In this document: positions 14,895 to 18,447 of the stretch, piece after piece | Layout of the letters: the number at the start of each line of letters is the position of its first letter | Numbering within the stretch: the first letter of the stretch is position 1 | NCBI GenBank assembly: GCA_947095945.1 | Contig: CAMUQM010000017.1 | Location: 1 to 18,447 of the forward strand | Source: an uncultured Prevotella sp. | GTDB lineage: Bacteria; Bacteroidota; Bacteroidia; Bacteroidales; Bacteroidaceae | Reading direction: 5' to 3' | Length of the DNA stretch: 18,447 nt | Made by a program: the position numbers and the translations under genes | The notes under the pieces: generated by a model | What the model was told of the DNA's origin: nothing | Databases searched by the model: none | The model's input: the letters and a program-made list of their open reading frames with translations, nothing else

Positions 14895-16772
14895 TTACCT
14901 TGCACGCATCGCATTTAGAACAGCAAGAACCATTACACCAACGTCAGCAAAGACGGCTAATCCCATGTTTGCGATGCCCAATGTGGCAAGAAGAAGGACG
15001 GCAACTTTAATACCGATAGCGAACCATGCGTTCTCTTTCGCTATAAAGATAGTGCGACGTGAGAGTTCAATAGCAAGCGCTATCTTTGAAGGTTTATCGT
15101 CCATCAGTACGACATCGGCTGCTTCGATGGCAGCATCACTACCCAATCCACCCATAGCAATACCCACATCAGCACGTGCCAACACAGGCGCATCATTGAT
15201 TCCATCACCAACAAAGGCTATTGCTTCATCTGTATTCTTCTCCTTAATGAGGCGTTCAACATGGCTTACCTTGTCAGCAGGGAGCAGTTCGGCATAGTAT
15301 TCCGTCACCTTTGTCTGCTCAGCAACCTGCTTAGCAACTTCCCTCTTGTCGCCAGTCAACATAACAGTCTTACTAACCCCCAAGTGCTTCAAGGCCTCTA
15401 TCGCCTTTACAGCATCATCCTTCAGCTGGTCAGATATAACAATATGACCTGCATATTCACCCTCAACAGCGACATGAACTATCGTTCCCGCATGGCTTGC
15501 ACAACGTTCGCAGGTAGGATTTGTGATACCAAGTGTAGCCATCAATCGGTCGTTACCAACACTTACTTTCTTATTATTAACAGTAGCCGTAATACCCTGT
15601 CCCGCTGTTTCTTGTATATCTTCAACAGTACAGTTATCCCTTTCATCCGTATATGCCATACGGAGGGCAAGGGCGATTGGATGGGTAGAATAACGTTCAA
15701 CATGGGCTGCTAAATGAAGCAACTCCTGCTCAGAGAGACACTCTGGGTGGATAGCCTCAACATCAAAAGTACCACGTGTCAATGTTCCTGTCTTATCGAA
15801 TACCACCGTAGAGAGCTTTGCCAAGGCATCCATATAGTTGCCACCCTTGATGAGGATACCTTTATGGGATGCACCACCGATACCCGCAAAGAAGGTAAGC
15901 GGAATAGAGATAACCAAAGCACATGGGCAACTTACGACCAAGAAGGTCAGTGCACGATAGAGCCAAACACTGAAAGCTGGTGCGTAACTATCGTAGAAGA
16001 ATGGAGGAATAACGGCTAAGGCAAGAGCTGCAATCACCACAATAGGCGTATAGACACGTGCAAAACGACGAATGAACGACTCGCTACGTGACTTGTTATC
16101 GCCTGCTTCCTCAACGAGTTGTATAATCTTTGCAGCCGTAGACTCACTATAAGGCTTTTCTGCTTGCACCTTCAAAACACCCGAAAGATTGACACAACCA
16201 GAGATAACCTCCACACCTGCACTTACATCACGTGGCATACTCTCACCTGTCAGGGCTACAGTATTAAGACTGGAAGTTCCCTCAAGCACCTTTCCATCCA
16301 ATGGTATCTTCTCACCGGGCTTAACAATTAATGTCTCACCGAGCTTAACGTCCTCAGGACTAACACTCTCTACCGTTCCATTTCGCTCTACATTAGCTAC
16401 ATCGGGACGGATATCCATCAGTTCAGAGATAGAGTCGCGCGCCTTGTCTTCCGCATAATGCTCAAAGAGTTCGCCCAACTGGAAGAACAACATCACGAAG
16501 ACTCCCTCGATAAACTGTGGTTCGGCATTGGGTAGGAATCCGATAAGTAATGCTCCAATAGTCGCTATACTCATAAGGAAGTTCTCGTCAAAAGGGTCAC
16601 CCTCCATAATACCTTCAACCGCTTCACCTAATACATCATAGCTGATAACCAGATATGGAACCAAATAAACAAGCAGCACCTGCCACATTGGAAGTGCTGA
16701 GAAATGCTCAACAAGCCATGCTCCAGCAAGGAGTACAGCCGTAAGAATGATTCTTATAAGTTTCTTTTTCAT
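14895..16772 (-). CDS. zntA: Heavy-metal P1B-type ATPase, zinc/cadmium/lead exporter type
   Basis: An inner-membrane pump that uses ATP to export divalent metal ions. The 625-residue protein has the actuator motif TGES (175-178), the metal-binding CPC (282-284) in SCPCALVIS, the phosphorylation motif DKTGTLT with D326, the P1B-specific HP dipeptide (364-365) and GDGINDAP (522-529). The last helices carry a lysine (about 589) and an aspartate (about 610, FADVGV), the pair seen in Zn/Cd-type P1B-2 pumps and absent from copper pumps. No N-terminal heavy-metal-associated domain is present: the protein begins directly with the first helices, so it is a short form. Its promoter region carries a perfect dyad that is a likely metal-regulator operator. 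A terminator-like palindrome follows. Confidence 0.93.
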   Translation of the reverse strand: MKKKLIRIILTAVLLAGAWLVEHFSALPMWQVLLVYLVPYLVISYDVLGEAVEGIMEGDPFDENFLMSIATIGALLIGFLPNAEPQFIEGVFVMLFFQLGELFEHYAEDKARDSISELMDIRPDVANVERNGTVESVSPEDVKLGETLIVKPGEKIPLDGKVLEGTSSLNTVALTGESMPRDVSAGVEVISGCVNLSGVLKVQAEKPYSESTAAKIIQLVEEAGDNKSRSESFIRRFARVYTPIVVIAALALAVIPPFFYDSYAPAFSVWLYRALTFLVVSCPCALVISIPLTFFAGIGGASHKGILIKGGNYMDALAKLSTVVFDKTGTLTRGTFDVEAIHPECLSEQELLHLAAHVERYSTHPIALALRMAYTDERDNCTVEDIQETAGQGITATVNNKKVSVGNDRLMATLGITNPTCERCASHAGTIVHVAVEGEYAGHIVISDQLKDDAVKAIEALKHLGVSKTVMLTGDKREVAKQVAEQTKVTEYYAELLPADKVSHVERLIKEKNTDEAIAFVGDGINDAPVLARADVGIAMGGLGSDAAIEAADVVLMDDKPSKIALAIELSRRTIFIAKENAWFAIGIKVAVLLLATLGIANMGLAVFADVGVMVLAVLNAMRAR

Positions 16773-16807
16773 AATCTTAAACCTGTTACTGCATTAATAT
16801 TCTGCTG

Positions 16808-16815
16808 CAAAGATA
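16808..16815 (-). promoter_or_regulatory. -7 box of zntA
   Basis: On the minus strand TATCTTTG matches TAnnTTTG, 35 bp before the zntA start codon. I find no TTTG at the usual 19-20 bp distance; that position is occupied by the inverted repeat at 16826-16844. Confidence 0.6.
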
Positions 16816-16825
16816 AAAATTATGT

Positions 16826-16844
16826 TTTGCAACTGGGTTGCAAA
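16826..16844. promoter_or_regulatory. Perfect dyad operator candidate upstream of zntA
   Basis: TTTGCAAC-TGG-GTTGCAAA has two perfect 8-bp arms around a 3-bp centre. It covers the -33 region of the zntA promoter. This is where a metal-responsive regulator would act, either as a repressor or as an activator replacing a poor -33 box. The regulator family is not determined by the sequence. Confidence 0.6.
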
Positions 16845-16885
16845 GATGCTTATAGAGGAAATTTAAAGATTAGTTTTCATGAAGA

Positions 16886-17122
16886 TTAGTTGACTTGCGG
16901 TAACTGCCCAGTCTTATACTCATGTTTGAGCAAATGATACACATAGCCCGGACTTTGGTCATAAAGCCCCGTCCGTTTGTTCTGCAGAAGTTCAAGTGTC
17001 TTTGAAGAATAAACAATATTCAAAGCTTCTGCCGTATCCAAATGGAAGTCTTCTATAAGGTAAGTTGTCAGCTCATCAATCGTGAAATTGACAAGGTGAT
17101 TAAATCTTTCTTGTTGAGTCAT
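16886..17122 (-). CDS. DUF3791-like small protein, third gene of the module
   Basis: A 78-residue soluble, mainly helical protein. The central part HLDTAEALNIVYSSKTLELL and the C-terminal TGLYDQSPGYVYHLLKHEY resemble small proteins found beside DUF3990 genes, although I am less sure of this family than of the first gene. Its start codon overlaps the stop codon of the DUF3990 gene by one base (TAATG arrangement), so it is translated by coupling. There is no signal peptide or membrane segment. Its small size and position suggest a partner or neutralising protein for the DUF3990 enzyme; that is inference. No clear terminator follows before the zntA promoter. Confidence 0.75.
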   Translation of the reverse strand: MTQQERFNHLVNFTIDELTTYLIEDFHLDTAEALNIVYSSKTLELLQNKRTGLYDQSPGYVYHLLKHEYKTGQLPQVN

Positions 17123-17595
17123 TACTTTATTCTTCTTAATTGTTTTACTGCCTTTTCAGTTCCGAAAAAATACTGATTACTGAGTTTTTTAAACTTAAGC
17201 ATCCGAGTAAACTGTGCTAAAGTGACTGCTCCCATCGTGTATTGGTTAATAAGAAAGGCTACTCCATCATCTGCTATAGGTCCGACAACGATATCATAAT
17301 CATGCCGATAGTTTTTATTTCTTGACCTATTACTAAAGATAAATGTTGCCCACTCTGGGGTAGTTCCTTCAAAAACAAGCGCTTTCAAATCACCTTTATG
17401 CAAGACACCCTCATCAAATTCATACTCTTGTACAATGGCTTTGCCCCCCAGTGCTTCTTGTTTTCGTTTCGCCATTCGTTCTGCTTGCTCACGTATTGCC
17501 GTCAAATAAAAGCCTTGCCCAAAGTCTTTTAGTGGGAAAGACTTTGTAAGATCAATCTCTGAAAAATCCGTATTAGTACCATGATAGAGTCTCAT
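17122..17595 (-). CDS. DUF3990 protein, ADP-ribosyltransferase-like, putative toxin
   Basis: A 157-residue soluble protein of the DUF3990 type. It begins MRLYHGTNTDF; the YHGT motif (4-7) followed by DFGQGFYLT (24-32) and a helix with QAERMA is the arrangement seen in ADP-ribosyltransferase folds, where the first histidine and the G-x-G-F-Y-x-T segment bind NAD. Further conserved-looking parts are EWATFIF (81-87), DYDIVVGPIADD (99-110) and NQYFFGTEKAVKQLR (140-154), in which Q141 could fill the third catalytic position. It overlaps the preceding gene by 4 bp (ATGA) and the following gene by 1 bp, so all three are co-translated. The fold assignment is by motif reading; target, activity and toxicity are inferred. 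Confidence 0.8.
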   Translation of the reverse strand: MRLYHGTNTDFSEIDLTKSFPLKDFGQGFYLTAIREQAERMAKRKQEALGGKAIVQEYEFDEGVLHKGDLKALVFEGTTPEWATFIFSNRSRNKNYRHDYDIVVGPIADDGVAFLINQYTMGAVTLAQFTRMLKFKKLSNQYFFGTEKAVKQLRRIK

Positions 17596-17810
17596 GCCAA
17601 TTCTCCTCCATTCTTTTGACAGACTTTAATAAGGTCATCTACCGTATCTTCTATAGACAACGTATGTTCCACGTCATAATACTCTAAAAGAAAGCGGATT
17701 CCTTTAAAGTTATAAAGATAGCGGAAAGCTTGCTGTACCGTCAAGTCAAAGCGATTACCAAACGTTCTGATAACAGCGTTCAAATAGGGTATTTTGTATT
17801 GATCAGCCAT
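17592..17810 (-). CDS. DUF3791 small protein, first gene of the module
   Basis: A 72-residue protein starting MADQYKIPYL, with the segment GIRFLLEYYDVEHTLSIED (about 37-55) typical of DUF3791: a fold of short helices with an L/Y-rich FLLEYYD and a conserved H-T. I choose the start at 17810, not the upstream in-frame ATG at 17843, because a well-formed promoter (17832-17862) overlaps the latter codon. It overlaps the DUF3990 gene by 4 bp. DUF3791 proteins are recurrent neighbours of DUF3990 proteins; the likely role is an antitoxin or chaperone-like partner, which is inference. Confidence 0.78.
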   Translation of the reverse strand: MADQYKIPYLNAVIRTFGNRFDLTVQQAFRYLYNFKGIRFLLEYYDVEHTLSIEDTVDDLIKVCQKNGGELA

Positions 17811-17831
17811 AACTTCATGAACTTTATATTG

Positions 17832-17862
17832 CAAAAATAGCATAACTTTCGTGTACTACAAA
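17832..17862 (-). promoter_or_regulatory. Promoter of the DUF3791/DUF3990 module
   Basis: On the minus strand TTTG (plus-strand CAAA, 17859-17862), 19 bp, then TATTTTTG (plus-strand CAAAAATA, 17832-17839) form an exact -33/-7 pair. The -7 box ends 21 bp before the start codon at 17810, so the leader is very short, and the ATG at 17843 cannot be used from this promoter. Confidence 0.8.
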
Positions 17863-17949
17863 ATATTTAAGAATGAAAAACACTCCTTTTCTTTTCCTTC
17901 CTTTTACTTTTTTCCCTACTTACCTACTTACTATTCAAACCCTTTTCCT

Positions 17950-17957
17950 TACCTTTG
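17950..17957 (+). promoter_or_regulatory. -7 box abutting the dus start codon
   Basis: TACCTTTG matches TAnnTTTG and ends only 5 bp before the ATG at 17963. Transcription from it would begin at or next to the start codon, giving a leaderless or nearly leaderless mRNA. No good TTTG is seen at -33. The 70 bp upstream are strikingly pyrimidine-rich on this strand. Confidence 0.5.
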
Positions 17958-17962
17958 CACCC

Positions 17963-18447
17963 ATGAAAATAGGAACAATAGATTTGGGGGAACGCCCGTT
18001 GTTCTTGGCTCCGATGGAAGATGTGACGGATATTGGCTTCCGAAAGATGTGCAAACGCTTCGGTGCTGCCATGGTATATACGGAGTTTGTGTCGGCTGAT
18101 GCAGTCATCCGTAGTATCAAGTCAACACTTGCAAAGTTAGTCATTGACGATAGTGAGCGCCCTGTAGGCATACAGATATACGGCAGAGATGTAGCTTCGA
18201 TGGTTGAAGCAGCTAAGATTGTAGAACAGGTAAAGCCCGATGTGATAGATATCAATTTTGGTTGTCCGGTGAAGAAGGTGGCAAACAAAGGTGCTGGATC
18301 TGGTATGTTGAAGAACATCCCACTGCTACTTGATATCACACGAGAGGTGGTGAAGGCTGTCAACACACCTGTCACAGTGAAGACTCGTTTAGGTTGGGAT
18401 AACGACAACTTGATTATTACCGACCTTGCAGAGCAACTGCAAGACTG
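17963..18447 (+). CDS. dusB: tRNA-dihydrouridine synthase, 5' part, cut by the window end
   Basis: A flavoenzyme that reduces specific uridines in tRNA to dihydrouridine using NADPH and FMN. The first 161 codons are visible and the frame is open to the window end. The N-terminus MKIGTIDLGERPLFLAPMED is followed by VTDIGFR, the FMN-binding opening of Dus proteins. INFGCPVKKV carries the catalytic cysteine C101, and GAGSGML and VTVKTRLGWD complete the family signature. The combination is closest to DusB-type enzymes, but the subfamily cannot be fixed from the fragment. It is divergent from the DUF3791/DUF3990 module, with 152 bp between the start codons. Confidence 0.93.
   Translation, partial: MKIGTIDLGERPLFLAPMEDVTDIGFRKMCKRFGAAMVYTEFVSADAVIRSIKSTLAKLVIDDSERPVGIQIYGRDVASMVEAAKIVEQVKPDVIDINFGCPVKKVANKGAGSGMLKNIPLLLDITREVVKAVNTPVTVKTRLGWDNDNLIITDLAEQLQD

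Noticed and set aside
17811..17843. Upstream start of the first DUF3791 gene (11 extra residues).
   Set aside because: The exact -33/-7 promoter overlaps it, so the codon would not be in the mRNA.
17935..18408. A 157-codon minus-strand ORF at the window end.
   Set aside because: It is antisense to the dus gene, whose protein carries clear family motifs.

Overview
The window looks like chromosomal DNA from a Bacteroidota anaerobe, most probably a Prevotella or close relative. The evidence is the moderate-to-low GC, the absence of strong Shine-Dalgarno sequences, and repeated use of the Bacteroidota promoter pattern TTTG-N19/20-TAnnTTTG, found upstream of ahpC, glpA, the SPFH gene and the DUF3791 gene. 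The genus is an inference; the promoter grammar is seen directly.

Layout. (1) 32-713 (+): a small four-helix membrane protein overlapping a 66-residue Xre-type HTH regulator. AT-rich tandem repeats and a strong terminator follow. (2) 926-4711: a peroxide-defence locus. ahpC and ahpF lie on the minus strand with a terminator-like hairpin between them, and a divergent oxyR carries both redox cysteines (C199, C208). The ahpC promoter has two OxyR-like half-site pairs just upstream of its -33 element and a PerR/Fur-like dyad inside the core promoter. (3) 4878-12443 (-): a six-gene glycerol and glycerol-3-phosphate operon, transcribed glpA-glpB-glpC-glpK-glpF and then a secreted HAD-type phosphatase. 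Its promoter is flanked by DeoR/GlpR-like operator sequences. (4) 12444-13423: about 1 kb of non-coding DNA with several inverted repeats, including an 83-bp nested palindrome. (5) 13424-14750 (+): a membrane-anchored SPFH/band-7 protein and a small one-helix membrane protein. (6) 14895-16772 (-): a ZntA-type P1B ATPase with a perfect dyad in its promoter. (7) 16886-17810 (-): a tightly overlapping three-gene module, DUF3791 / DUF3990 (ADP-ribosyltransferase-like) / DUF3791-like, which resembles a toxin-antitoxin cassette and is the best candidate for a poorly described system. (8) 17963 to the window end (+): the 5' part of a tRNA-dihydrouridine synthase gene whose -7 box nearly touches its start codon.

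How the parts work together. GlpF admits glycerol, GlpK phosphorylates it, and GlpABC oxidises glycerol-3-phosphate to dihydroxyacetone phosphate, passing electrons to the quinone pool as expected in an anaerobe. The secreted phosphatase could release glycerol or another alcohol outside the inner membrane. AhpC and AhpF remove peroxide using NAD(P)H, and OxyR senses it. The zinc/cadmium exporter, the SPFH pair and the DUF3791/DUF3990 cassette appear to be independent units.
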